DNA of 64,000 nt, from positions 361,058-425,057 of the forward strand of contig LSYV01000022.1 in NCBI GenBank assembly GCA_001584585.1, read 5' to 3'. Every line of letters begins with the position of its first letter. Position 1 is the first letter of the stretch. This DNA comes from Gonium pectorale. Taxonomy: Eukaryota; Chlorophyta; Chlorophyceae; Chlamydomonadales; Volvocaceae. The notes under the pieces are model-generated. The model worked only from the letters and a program-made list of their open reading frames with translations. It ran no database searches and was not told where the DNA came from. The translations under genes and the position numbers were made by a program. Of the stretch, positions 13,201 to 23,035 are shown piece after piece.

Positions 13201-13464
13201 CACGGAGCATCGCTGCCCAAAACTATATGCCGCACATCCTGCCGCAACCCGTCAGAAACCTGGCATAAGCGGATAAGCGCGATTGGCACCTGGTCTCTGG
13301 TTATCAAATCCTCGAGGACCCTCCTCTCCAATACGCCGTCTGTTCGCACAAACTGCAGGCAGTGGTTTCCGTCCCATGAAATCGCGCTGCCGCCTGCTTG
13401 TGACCTCCTGGTCCGCTCGTAAACGTCACCGCCTGCGACATATTCCCCTGTTACAGAGACCACA
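4278..13464 (-). CDS. PAS-PAS guanylyl cyclase, copy A (5' end incomplete)
   Basis: Class III nucleotidyl cyclase predicted to make cGMP from GTP. Exons in reading order: 13464-13143, 12792-12719, 12576-12492, 12048-11783, 11507-11138, 11062-9901, 9691-9159, 8855-7290, 6872-6687, 6431-6380, 6140-6053, 5872-5653, 5383-5308, 5129-5101, 4880-4749, 4484-4278. All junctions are GT-AG and phases agree. The first three exons resemble a PAS domain. A second PAS starts at [12 protein letters not shown] (about 11800) and ends at [14 protein letters not shown] (about 7350), interrupted by a very long Ala/Pro/Ser/Gly-rich insert. The catalytic core has the first metal Asp in [10 protein letters not shown], the second in [13 protein letters not shown], guanine-selecting Glu (VETIGD) and Cys (RFCLFGD), and Asn/Arg in INTASRM. 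No start ATG or membrane anchor was found, so upstream exons are missing. It is the inverted paralogue of the gene at 37777-48913. The family call is firm; exons 1 and 7 are least certain. Confidence 0.9.
6948..7011. repeat. 24-bp tandem repeat in a cyclase A intron
   Basis: A unit of about 24 bases (GTGCAACCAAGCAGGTGCTG plus GGCG) runs about two and a half times. It lies in the intron between the exons ending at 7290 and starting at 6872. Confidence 0.8.
8385..8432. repeat. 18-bp in-frame coding repeat in cyclase A
   Basis: An 18-base unit (GTCGCAGTGGAGGTGGCG on the + strand) repeats about two and a half times inside the large exon 8855-7290 of the minus-strand cyclase. It encodes an Ala/Thr/Ser repeat in the insert of the second PAS domain. 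Confidence 0.75.
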
Positions 13465-13659
13465 CTGGCAGCGACGTCATTGACTTTGGCCCCGTTAAAA
13501 CCTGCCTTTTATTTGCACAGCCGAAAAACCACAGCAATTACCCATGCGAGATAGCCGATTGGCAACAAGCTGAACTAGAACTGAAAGAGCAAGTGCGACA
13601 GCTGAATCACATGCTGCCCCTACTGAGCATCTAATACTTTCAAGTGCATATCTATTAGG

Positions 13660-14650
13660 TCATGTCAATTACTTGCATAAGGCGGGGCAAGCCCGTGCAA
13701 CGCGCCCACACGGCACCATAGAAGTTCTACGTGGCCACGCGCCGTCTAGGTATGGGCGATATTGGATGAACAAATGCAAAGGACGATGCAAGTGCCCTTG
13801 CCGAAGACAATTACACAATTGTACGAACCCGTGCGTGCCGTGCGTATCTGATGTTGGGGCTCGACAATTCGACAAGAAGAGATCGATGATGGAGATATAC
13901 CTGGGTGAAGAGCGTGCGAGCGGGGTTTGCGCCTGGGAGAAAGGAACCCTGCGAGAGCCGAAACATTATCCAGGACGTAGTACCGACAGTGGGCATCGTC
14001 TAGGTACGCACTACCGCCATTTACACCGGGCAAAGGTTTACGTCATGCATGAAGTGTGGGCTTAATTGGCGTACCATGCTGTCGTGAGAACCGTGTCCTT
14101 GATGACCGTACTGGAATTTCAGTGCCACCCCAGAGCTCCCCACGAGAGCCCCCAGCGGGCTGCTATACCGCTTCTGCGCCCTTCAGGCCGCCGATGCTAG
14201 GGACTTCAATTAGCAGCATACAGCGTGGTTGCATTCACGGACAAAGTTCACCTTTGTTACACCGTGTTACATTGCAAAACAGACAGAACAAATCCGCTTC
14301 AACCCCACAACAATACGACAAGCTCCCCGCTACAACAGACATATGGATCTAGTCATTCATGGACAAGGTCCGCCAGCTCGAACACCATCACGCGCAGCCG
14401 ATGACACACGCTGCAGAGTTTCAAGGCTTTGGCTAGGCCGCCGTTGTGCCGGCCTTCTTGACTTGCCGCACATCCGGTTGGCATCAAAGCCAGGGCTATA
14501 CACACGTTGCAGGTGTCCATGGTTATGGCCCGGGCTGGCATTGCCAACGTGTGGCGCACCAACTCACGGACATGCCCGCGCGATGCCGCAATAGCCCCAT
14601 GCATCGTCTCGTCTAGGCGCATGTCATCGACACTGCAACCGTGCGCCGAC
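13660..14650. repeat. Diverged dispersed repeat, copy 1
   Basis: Aligns by eye, in blocks and in the same order, with 16440-18090. Matching blocks include CTGGGTGAAGA followed by GTGCGAGCGGGGTTT (about 13899-13928 and 16579-16613), GGCATCGTCTAGGTACG against GACATCGTCTAGGCACG (about 13992 and 16693), GAAGTGTGGGCT (about 14050 and 16753), AATACGACAAGCTC (about 14311 and 16957) and ACGGACATGCCCGCGCGATG (about 14568, against about 18025). No clear coding capacity. Probably an old transposable element copy. Confidence 0.6.
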
Positions 14651-15170
14651 TCCGAAAGCGGCTACGGATGAATGAGTTTTGGGGAAGATGCCGCCCTTGG
14701 AAAGGGCCGCTTGGCCCAAGCCATCCCCCGCCGCCCTTTTCTTGCCGGCCGCAGTCACGGTGGGAGGAGTTGGAGAGTGTCAAGATGCTGCTGGAGAGGT
14801 ATCCACTCCCTCTACAATCCATACCCCACGCGAAACGGCTGCAACTACAACGTCAAGTTCGGCCACAAGACCCGGCCGCTCAGGACTTCCGCAAGCGTGG
14901 GAGCCAACTCCAGACCCGCAGCTGTTCACCGCTGCCGCCCTTCAGTCCGCGCACTGGTACCTGACGTTCCTGCGCTGTTAGGAGTACGGCATGAGCTTCC
15001 TGCTGCAGACGTCGGAGTTTGGCATCATCGATCTGCCGGGTCGGTTGGCTATTTACACTTTGTGTACAGGAAAGGACAAGCGCGTCTCAGTATTCAGCGA
15101 GGACCGGGGCGGGCTGCCACTCCCCACCCAAGGTAGAAACGAAACCTGCACAGCCCGGAACACATACTCC
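14640..15170 (+). pseudogene. Degenerate coding remnant, unidentified
   Basis: Two neighbouring stretches read like protein: PDPQLFTAAALQSAHWYLTF near 14915-14978 and MSFLLQTSEFGIIDLPG at 14991-15041. They lie in the same frame but a TAG at 14979-14981 separates them. Just upstream, a third protein-like stretch (NPYPTRNGCNYNVKF near 14817-14862) lies in another frame. The pattern suggests a decayed gene or transposon fragment, or exons of a gene I cannot assemble. The family is not recognised. Confidence 0.3.
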
Positions 15171-15179
15171 CGGGCGCGG

Positions 15180-16139
15180 CCGGTACGCTCGTAAGCCGGT
15201 CATTGGGGGTCTCGCTCTCTCACACCCTCCCGACACGACCGGTATTGTTGGGTGGGGCAGTGCGGGGCAGCGCGTTGTGCCGCCCGGGGATTCAAGGGCA
15301 ACGCGTGCTGTTGCTGGGCGTTTGGTCCCTCCTGTGTATGCATTTTCCAGACGTAGGGTTTGCCGGCAAAGGGCCGTCGCTCGGGGCTCCTCTGCGGCGG
15401 GCCTTGCCGTCCTGTGGCGATCGGTGTACCGTGTAGTGCATGGAAGGGGAGGCGGGCGCGGCAGCAGGGCTTGTGCGGGACGGTGGGAAAGCGGCCATTT
15501 CCTTCCTTGTCTATACAGCTCGCGGCCGCTTGCGGCAAGGCTAGGTTGCGCTCACTGCGAAGCGTGCCTGATGCGCGGGAGAGGGCTTGGTGCTGATCAG
15601 CCTGTGCCTGTGTCGGTGACATTTGGGTTGTAGTCTCTGCAGTTGCTGCGCGTGGGCGTCCTGGTGGGTGTGCCGACCGTGACATTGACAACCGTACCGT
15701 GTTGTAACGGCATGTTGACTGTGAAGAGCCGCACCGTTCCGTTGCCCAAGGGGTCTACATATTGCAGCATATTGCTGCATAAACTCCTAGAATGCTCAAT
15801 ATGCGGGGGGCACGGAGGGGGTGGGGTATTTCTGTGCCGCGGTTTGTCGGACTGCACCTGGTGGAGTGCTAGTTGTCAGGGTTCCTCGGCGGTGGTGTCG
15901 TCACGGCCACCGGTCCGACGGCGCTCAGCAGTCACCAGTCAGCACACTGGCGTGCGCCCACCCCGCCCACCCGGCCGTATACAGACCTTTCCGCCTGTAA
16001 CCTTCCCACAGATTAAAAACCTGGAAGTAAATACGAACTGGGCATCGGTGCAAAGCACACGGCGGCCAGCTGCTGGCAGTACGGGGCCCCGCACAGCCCC
16101 TCATCCGCCCCCGGTGAGCCACCCCCTATTTCCGGCCAG
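15180..16139. other. Stretch without a supported gene
   Basis: Only short open frames. A possible small exon on the + strand follows an acceptor-like CCCACAG at about 16012 and reads IKNLEVNTNWASVQ, but it could not be joined in phase to anything. Confidence 0.35.
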
Positions 16140-16369
16140 CAGGAGAGGGCAACCCGCGCAGGAAAGACAGGGCCATTGGACCGCCTGGAGTTTCCAGGCT
16201 TGACAGTAACTCCGCCCTCGCGGAGCTATACCGTAAGGCGGAGGAGGCGGGCGTTGCCATGGGGGCCGGGGACCTCGGGAGGCGCATTCGCAAGAGCAAG
16301 GCCTTCCATCCCGCGGAAGACCGCGGCACCGCGTGGCGATGGCACTCGATAGCCCCGGACGGACCCTGA
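16140..16369 (+). CDS. Candidate terminal exon, unidentified
   Basis: An open frame on the + strand reads about 75 residues, including SALAELYRKAEEAGVAMGAG and RKSKAFHPAEDRGTAWRW, and stops at TGA 16367-16369. The charged, helix-like composition is unlike the surrounding low-complexity frames. No start codon or partner exon was found. It may belong with the coding scraps at 14640-15170, ending just before the repeat at 16440. Function unknown. Confidence 0.3.
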
Positions 16370-16439
16370 GCGACGCCTTCGACCTTCGCCGCCCCTGCTA
16401 TCGCCTTTCTGTAACCGGTGTTTCTGAACGCTCACCTTG

Positions 16440-18090
16440 TATGGGTTATGCGAGTTCCCATGAAATCAGAGGTGCGGTACGATCGTACGAACCTGACAGC
16501 GCATGCCGTGCGTGTCTAGTTTGGGCTCGGTATGACATACAGAAACCGATACTGATTCATGTAGCAATGCGACCGACACCTGGGTGAAGACTGAAGCGCG
16601 TGCGAGCGGGGTTTCGCACCTGGGAGAGAAGAACCCTGCTGCAAGGTAGAGCTGCACATCGTCTATGCACATACTGTTGACACTTCAATCGTGGACATCG
16701 TCTAGGCACGTTCCACTGATACTTCCACCGGGGAGAGTCGTATGTCACGCAGGAAGTGTGGGCTGTACGGTGCTACGGTACCGTGGAAACCGTCTTCCCT
16801 GCTGACCTGAAGTGCCCGCTGCACCCCCGGGCCGCTCCCCCCCCCCGGGCCGGGTTGAGCGCCTTCAAGTTGACATGAGCGGGCTGCGATACTGCTTCTG
16901 AGCACTTCAGGCCGCCATGTTACCTATCATATACCGTGTCAGTCAACAAATCCACAATAATACGACAAGCTCTCGGCTTCAGCCAACAAAAAATTATTGA
17001 CGGGGCCCAAACCAGATCAGCATCACACACGTCCAATGATCCGCGCTGCAAGGATTTGAGGCGTTGGCTAGCTAGGCCGAAGCTGCGCCGGCATTCGTAA
17101 ATGCCGGTTCATCCGACGCGCATCAATAACTAACCCCCAAGCCATGGCCCAACACACGATGCTGGGGTCCATGCCCAAAATACACACCTCGCACCGGTGG
17201 TGGGACATCACCCCTTCGAATCCCTCTGGAGCTGGGTCCTACCACGACGCCATCACTTTCGCGCTTACGCTCGTCGTATGCTTTTTCCCTTTTCAACACC
17301 TCGCGCCTACCCGCGGCCTCCGCCACGTGGTGGCCACTGGTGCGCAGGCAGGCGGGTGCAGCAGCAAACACTGACCCCAAACTCTACGTGAGCTCAGCCG
17401 AACAAACAGCGAGGGGGCTTGCAGCAGTCTAGTGGCCGCGCTGCACCGCATGCAGGCCCATACGCCCAGCATGCGCACGTGAAAATTTCGTTACTGCGAC
17501 TACGACCCAGCTCTCAGGTGACGCCTCCCATTGCAAACTTGCGCCTTTTTGCAACACAGAGCTGCTGCTTTACCGCGGCAGCAGCTAATCAGCCTCAGAC
17601 TCTACGCCTCCGTCCGTTGGGCAACTCGCACAGTGCCATGCGACACAATGGCGGATCAAACATGAGTGCGACACGAGTACGATGTACGATGGCTCCAATG
17701 GTTGCGGCGGCTTCACTCGTCATTAGCCGGAAAGAAGCGGCTCCTCATGCGGGTGTGCTGAAACGGTTGCGTTGCCGTACGTGCGTTGAGTTGACCTCAC
17801 ATCCACAACCATCAGTCCGCTGCAAGTCCCATTGTGCTTTATGCGGCGAGTGCAGCCAGCCCGGTGCAACCTGCCTCCCAATCGCTCCCGTCCCAATTGC
17901 CCCGTGCACCGCGCCAGCCTAGCCACAATCCTGACGGCTGGCGACCACCCACGCCCATCCTCCCTGGATGTGCGGCAACCTGGTTTAACCCGGGCTGACA
18001 TACCACCGTGCGAGGCACCGACACACGGACATACCCGCGCGCAATGCCGCAGTAGCCCCATGCATAGACGCGCGGCCAAAAGTACGAAAA
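16440..18090. repeat. Diverged dispersed repeat, copy 2, interrupted
   Basis: Same element as 13660-14650, in the same orientation. The first part (to about 17100) follows copy 1 block by block. The last matching block (a CACGGACATACCCGCGCGCAATGCCGCA stretch in two parts, then AGTAGCCCCATGCAT) appears only at about 18020-18065, so about 0.9 kb of unrelated DNA, including the short repeat at 17201-17299, sits inside this copy. Confidence 0.55.
17201..17299 (+). repeat. Short dispersed repeat (SINE-like), copy 1
   Basis: One of four copies of an element of about 100 bp. Read on this strand it runs GGGACATCACCCCTTCGAAT, then GAGCTGGGTCCTACCACGAC, then CATCACTTTCGCGCTTACGC, and ends in a T-rich tail before CAACACC. 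CCTTCGAATCCC resembles a tRNA B box (GGTTCGAATCC), so a tRNA-derived SINE is possible. Other copies: 26066-26130, 53732-53830 and 61134-61231. Confidence 0.65.
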
Positions 18091-18129
18091 CTTCCTGGGG
18101 CCGATTAGCCAACCTCGGTCCACACGCAT

Positions 18130-18134
18130 TTACA
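18130..18134 (-). terminator. Possible TGTAA poly(A) signal
   Basis: TGTAA on the minus strand, about 50 bases past the stop codon at 18182. This is a short distance for a volvocine 3' UTR, so it may be coincidental. Confidence 0.25.
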
Positions 18135-18181
18135 ACCAGGCAGCAGCAATCTCCATCGCGGTTACCCACATGGGCAGCTGC

Positions 18182-21100
18182 CTACTCCTGCTTTGTCGTG
18201 GCGTCGGCGGCGCGCCGGTGTTGGCGCTGTTGGTGCCGGCTGAAGCAGAGCCGCATGTACATGTGGCAAACCACGGTGGTCAGGACGCCGACCACCCACG
18301 TGCGGAGCGCGGCGAAGGCCGCGAAGGAGACGGTGGCGCCGCAGGTGTGCAGCATACATGCGGTTGAGACGCAAAGCAGCGCCAGCGCAACGCAGGCCAC
18401 TGGCGTGGGCAGCTGCGAGGGCCATAATCACCACAAGACGGGGCGGGCCGCCGGCGTCCGTCAGTTTTCGGTACCGGGATGCCGGGAGGGGGCCCAACTG
18501 GGTTCGACGAGCCCACACACGCGGCTCACGGTCAGTACGGTTTCTGTGCAGAGCCGCGTGGCGGTGCGCATGACCCGCTATCGAAGGGCCGCCAGACCCC
18601 CTCCCCGAGGGCAGACCCCCTCCCCCTCCCCGAGGCAGCGGACGCGACGGGGGAGACTCACCAGGGATGCGCCCGGCACGAGGACTCCCTCCATCACAAC
18701 TAGGCCGATGCCCGTCGCGTAGGGCACTACGCCAGGCGGCGGTGGGAAGCCGAGGAACGCCACCATGCACTTGGTTGCCGAGTAGAAGACAAAGCGCGGA
18801 AAACGGTAGGCGTTCACCAGGCGCGCCCAGGAGGCGCGCGACAAGAAGGGCTGAGCCATCATTGTGAGCGCGCCGCCGCAGCAGGCCGTGAGGGCCGTCA
18901 TGTTGCTGGGCGCCAGCAGGTCGCTGCGGGTGCGGAAGAGCAGCGCCACCAGGCTCAGCAAGTCCATCCAAAGCCTGCGGGGCGGGGCGCAGGAGCGGGA
19001 GGGGAGGAGGAGGGGTAGTGGGTTGGAAGGCATGTTCAGTACAGAAGCCCTGGGGCGCATTCCTCTCCCAACCGTCGAAACAACCGGCTGAGCGCTGAGG
19101 GTGGAAGGGAGGGGTCGGGATAGGATTCCGACGTCCCATCTCCCGGCGGTCCGTCGCATTCATGTACCACCATGGCCGGGGTTGTGTAACGGGATTATAA
19201 GACCGTACAAGCCGATTCCTTGCTGACTGGTTGCTCACGCCCGCCGCCCGCCCAGTCCGTCGACCCGAAAGAAGCACCCGACCCGAAAGCAGGGAGTGCT
19301 AAGGGCAACGCGGAAAAGGGCCCGGTCCTAAGGGGCGGCGGTGGCGCATGCCTCGCCAGTCATGGAAGGGTCCGCGAAGGGGCTGTTGTCATTGTTGGAG
19401 AGGAGGAGGGGCGGGATCTCTCAGTGTGTGGCTACGAGTTGTGAGGACAGATGCAATAGACAGGGAGCGAGGGTGTGCGCGATGCTCTGCGCACACCCTC
19501 GCTCCCTGTCTGCTGCACCCTCGCACTGGTTCGTCACAAGGCCACTGGCAGCCGCAAAAGTTGCGGGACTTGAGATGCATCGATTCAAGCATACAAGTGT
19601 TGTACTCCCACATGCAAACAAGGGCACGTGGCATTGTCATGCGCTGGTGGTAGAAGGGTGCTCCCTTGGAAGCGTGTCGGGCGCCGGAGGTCAAGAGGGC
19701 GACAGATGCACCCACGGTGCTCGTGCACCACACCCAAATAAAATTCGCCGCCACTCACAGGAAACGGCCCTGGTTAAAGACCCACGAGTCGGCGTACTCC
19801 TGGAACGCAGCCTCATCGTCCGGCACGGCGCGGCGCCCTTGGCCGGCCAGCAGCAGCAGCGCCAGCAGCCTGTGGCCGCCGTCGCCGCTCCCCACGCTCT
19901 CAGCAGCCTGCAGACACCGAAAGTCACCGCCGTCGCCGCTGCTGCCGCCTGCGTCGGGAGCGGCGCCATCGCGTGTAGCAACACCGGCAGCCGCCACCGG
20001 TGGCGCCGACTCTGCCTGCGCGGCCCGGGCCTCGACCGCCGCGCAGTGGCAGCCATCGGCGGTGGGAGCTGTATCCTGGTCCTGTGCTGCGCGCATATCT
20101 GCTCCTGTTCCCGCACCCGCCGCGGGCGCAGCCTGCGCTTGCGCAGGCCGGGCTCCCGGCCGCGGCAAAGCTGCCGCCCGCACCGCGGCCCACGGCGGCG
20201 CGGCCGCCCCCGGCCCCTCGGCCCCCGCATGCAGAGCGGCCATCAGCTGGCGCATGTGGGCGGCCGTGTGGACCCAATTGCACGCAATGACGTAGCGGAG
20301 GAGGTGGGTGCCCAGGGAGAACAGCCGGGAAAAGGAGATGGCGTCCAGTGACGCGGTCAGAGGCGCAGCCTCCCCTCCCAACCCTGCGCCCGCTCCCGCA
20401 ACCGCCGCCGCCGTTGGGCCCATCACCGCCGTCGAGTGAAACTCGAAAGTGCCGAAGTCAATGAGGAACTCGTCCAGCTCGTTCTGCGCGCGCGGCCAGT
20501 CGGCGATGGCTATCTGCAGCTCGGCTGCGACCGCGGTCGGCCGTCAGCAGAGCGGCACGGTGCGCATGCGCATGCCAGCGGAAGTCGACCTGTGGCGAAG
20601 GGGCGCCTTGCCGCTTAGCAATTGAGCCCGTCGCAAGCGCCTGTCCCAGCGCACGAACACCTTACGGCACGCGCCAGGACGTGCAACTGGAAGCGAATGA
20701 GGAAGAGGGCGCACCCGGGGAACACCGGCGCACCGTCCTCACAAAGCTGGGTGTCCCGGGAGGCCCAGCTTGCGACCCCTCGCGTGCTACCCAGGCTGAA
20801 CCCGCGTGTGATACTGACAAGGCCGTGGGCTTACCAGGGCAAGGCCGGGGCGCGACGGCACCTCCAACAGCTCAAGGTCCAACAGCTGCGGCAGGTTAAC
20901 ATCTGGGCGGGCCGCCACGTCCGTCACAGGCCCCGCGCGCGAGCCGGGCGCCAAACGCAGCTCCGCCTCTGCCTCCATCTCAACCTCGGCCACATGGCTG
21001 GGACCCGGAACCGCTGCTGCGGGCCCCATGCGCGTCCACCGCGCCCGCACGGGGACGTAACGGCTGTGGCTCCGGACCAGCACCTCCAGGGGTGAAGGCG

Positions 21101-23035
21101 GGCAGCCCGGCTGCAGGTCAGCAGCGCACGAGACGACGGCGCGCAGGATCACCGTGGAACCGGGACGGAGGTCGTCGTCCGGCGATGGAGCCGAGGCCGC
21201 TGCTGCGTCAGCAGAGCCAGTCGGCGCTGACGGCTGCGCCCGCGGCGCCAGCCGCGAGCGGTCGTCGTCCTGGGCCGCCTCGCCGTGTTGCGGCGTGCCG
21301 GAGAGCCGGCGGGGGAGGAGTACCCTGGGGTGCAGCGTGATGACTTCGATGCCCGCCTGGCGCTCATAGTCCACGTCGATGAGGTACGCAGACTGAAGCC
21401 CAGAGTCGCCCCGGGACAGGGCACGCGCGCTGAAACCAGGGAAGGAGGGACCAGGTACGGGCACGGGGCGCAGGACTTGACCGGGACAGGTCGCTTACAG
21501 CAGTGAAGGGTGGGGCAGCTTGCTCGTCCAGCTACCAGGGCGGCACATGCCCCAGGGGCGGCACTGAGCCCCAACTCCCAAACGCTCACACCCCGTAAGG
21601 TCTCCCCGTTCCCCAGTCGGGCTTACCCGCGAGGACTTGCTCCAGCTCCGGCGCCCGGCTCCCTCCCCGCCTGCAAGTCCTCCGACATGCCCACATCGCA
21701 GCCCTTGGCGGCCGGAGCCGCATCGTTCCTGAACTGCTCCATGCTCGCGTTCATCTCATCCTCGTCTGCTGAGGCGGAAGCCGAATCCGGATCGTCATGG
21801 AGCTGCAGCGCCCGGATGATCGCTGCCAGGTCCAGGCTCCCGTCGCTGCCCGCGCGTCCGCCCGGCCCCGAGCTGCCGGCGCTGCTCCGCCCGCTCGTGT
21901 CGCGGCTCTGCGCGCAAGCGGCCGGGAAGGAGAACTGCCCCTCTACTCCAGCCTCTGCGTTGGGCGCAGCCGGATAGGACGGCCGGCGGCTGCGGTCGGC
22001 GTGGAGTTGGTGGCCGGCGGCACCGCCGCGTCGCGTCGCGTGCGGCGACAGCGGCGGCGGGGTGCCCGGCAGGCCCGGATCAGGACGCATGGGCGCAGGC
22101 AGGCCGTCAGCACACAAAGCGTCGAGGTCGGCATCGAGGTCATCGTCGTCATCGTCGAACTCTTGTTCGCCTGCGAGGCCGTCCTCGCCCTCCCCGGCAT
22201 CGCCGACGCCCCACTCCTCGGTCTCAATCAGCAGCTCAACGCATCCACGACGAACGTAGACGCCCGCCAGGCGCCGCTGGCTAGCGCCGCTGCCGCAACC
22301 GCCCCCCTGCGAGCTCGCCACCAACGCCGCCAGGCGCTCCACGTATCCCGGCGTCAGCTCGGACGGATCATGGCCGGGGATCTTCGCCAGAAAGGTCGTG
22401 CGCTTGATGAACGGTCGGTAGCGTGCCAGTGCAGGTGCGGTGTCAAGGTACGCACATCCGTATCGTTGGGGGTCCGTGGCTGAGGCCTTGGGCGAAGGGT
22501 GATCGTCGGTGGAGGAGCTGAAATCGATAGCACAGGCGCTGAATGGCCTTGGTGGTAGCGGCTCCCAGCGCGCAAGCGGCCGCGAAACGTCGGACACAAG
22601 GTACATTGAGGCTTCGCGCGAGGCTGGCCGGCTGACAGGAGCCGACACCGGGTATGGGCCAGCACCAGCGCATACATCCTGCCCCGTGCTGGGCTCAGTC
22701 GCTGCGTTCCGCTGGCGCGAGAGGCGTCCTGGGCAACTCTGACAGGCTGTACAGCTCTGTCGACTGGCAGGTTCCGGCGTGCGAGCTGGTAGGTCTTGTA
22801 GCGGATGAACCCCGTTTTCACAGTTCAGCCTTGCGAGCCGGGCCAGGCCAGACCTTGGCGCAAAGGGCCGGCAGCCGGAGAAAGAGACACGGAGGCCTAT
22901 TTGCACGGTATCCAAAATTGTTCCACTCCATTTAGGCTTGAACACCGGTAGCAGGAGCCAGCCAGCGAGGAGTAGCCCAAGGGTGACGCCGACAGCGACA
23001 ACGACGGGGAAAAGCAAAACAAGGACAATACTCAT
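18182..23035 (-). CDS. Large multi-pass membrane protein with an SPL-like central domain
   Basis: Working model: exons 23035-21627, 21429-20835, 20513-19759, 18974-18662 and 18412-18182, in frame for 1,100 residues. The N-terminus (MSIVLVLLFPVVVAVGVTLG and onward, residues 2-32) is a strong membrane anchor. Around residues 215-275 lie FLAKIPGHDPSELTPGYVER and YVRRGCVELLIETEEW, which resemble the conserved YIRPGC region in the C-terminal part of large land-plant SPL proteins. A beta-rich stretch follows (EVLVRSHSRYVPVRARW). The last two exons (residues 921-1100) hold several hydrophobic segments, such as LPTPVACVALALLCVSTAC and FAALRTWVVGVLTTVVCHMY. No SBP zinc finger is visible, so this is not a transcription factor on this evidence. 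Acidic and Ala-rich linkers separate the parts. The interval 20514-20834 may hide a further exon or a frame break. The resemblance to SPL is inference; function unknown. Confidence 0.6.
19458..19511. repeat. Perfect 23-bp inverted repeat with 8-nt loop
   Basis: Arms 19458-19480 and 19489-19511 are exact reverse complements (AGACAGGGAGCGAGGGTGTG plus CGC), with loop GATGCTCT. It sits in the intron between the minus-strand exons 20513-19759 and 18974-18662. It could fold into a stable hairpin in RNA from either strand. Confidence 0.9.

Noticed and set aside
17201..17299. A functional tRNA gene
   Set aside because: A B-box-like motif is present, but no acceptor stem, anticodon arm or A box could be paired around it, and the sequence repeats four times with drift.
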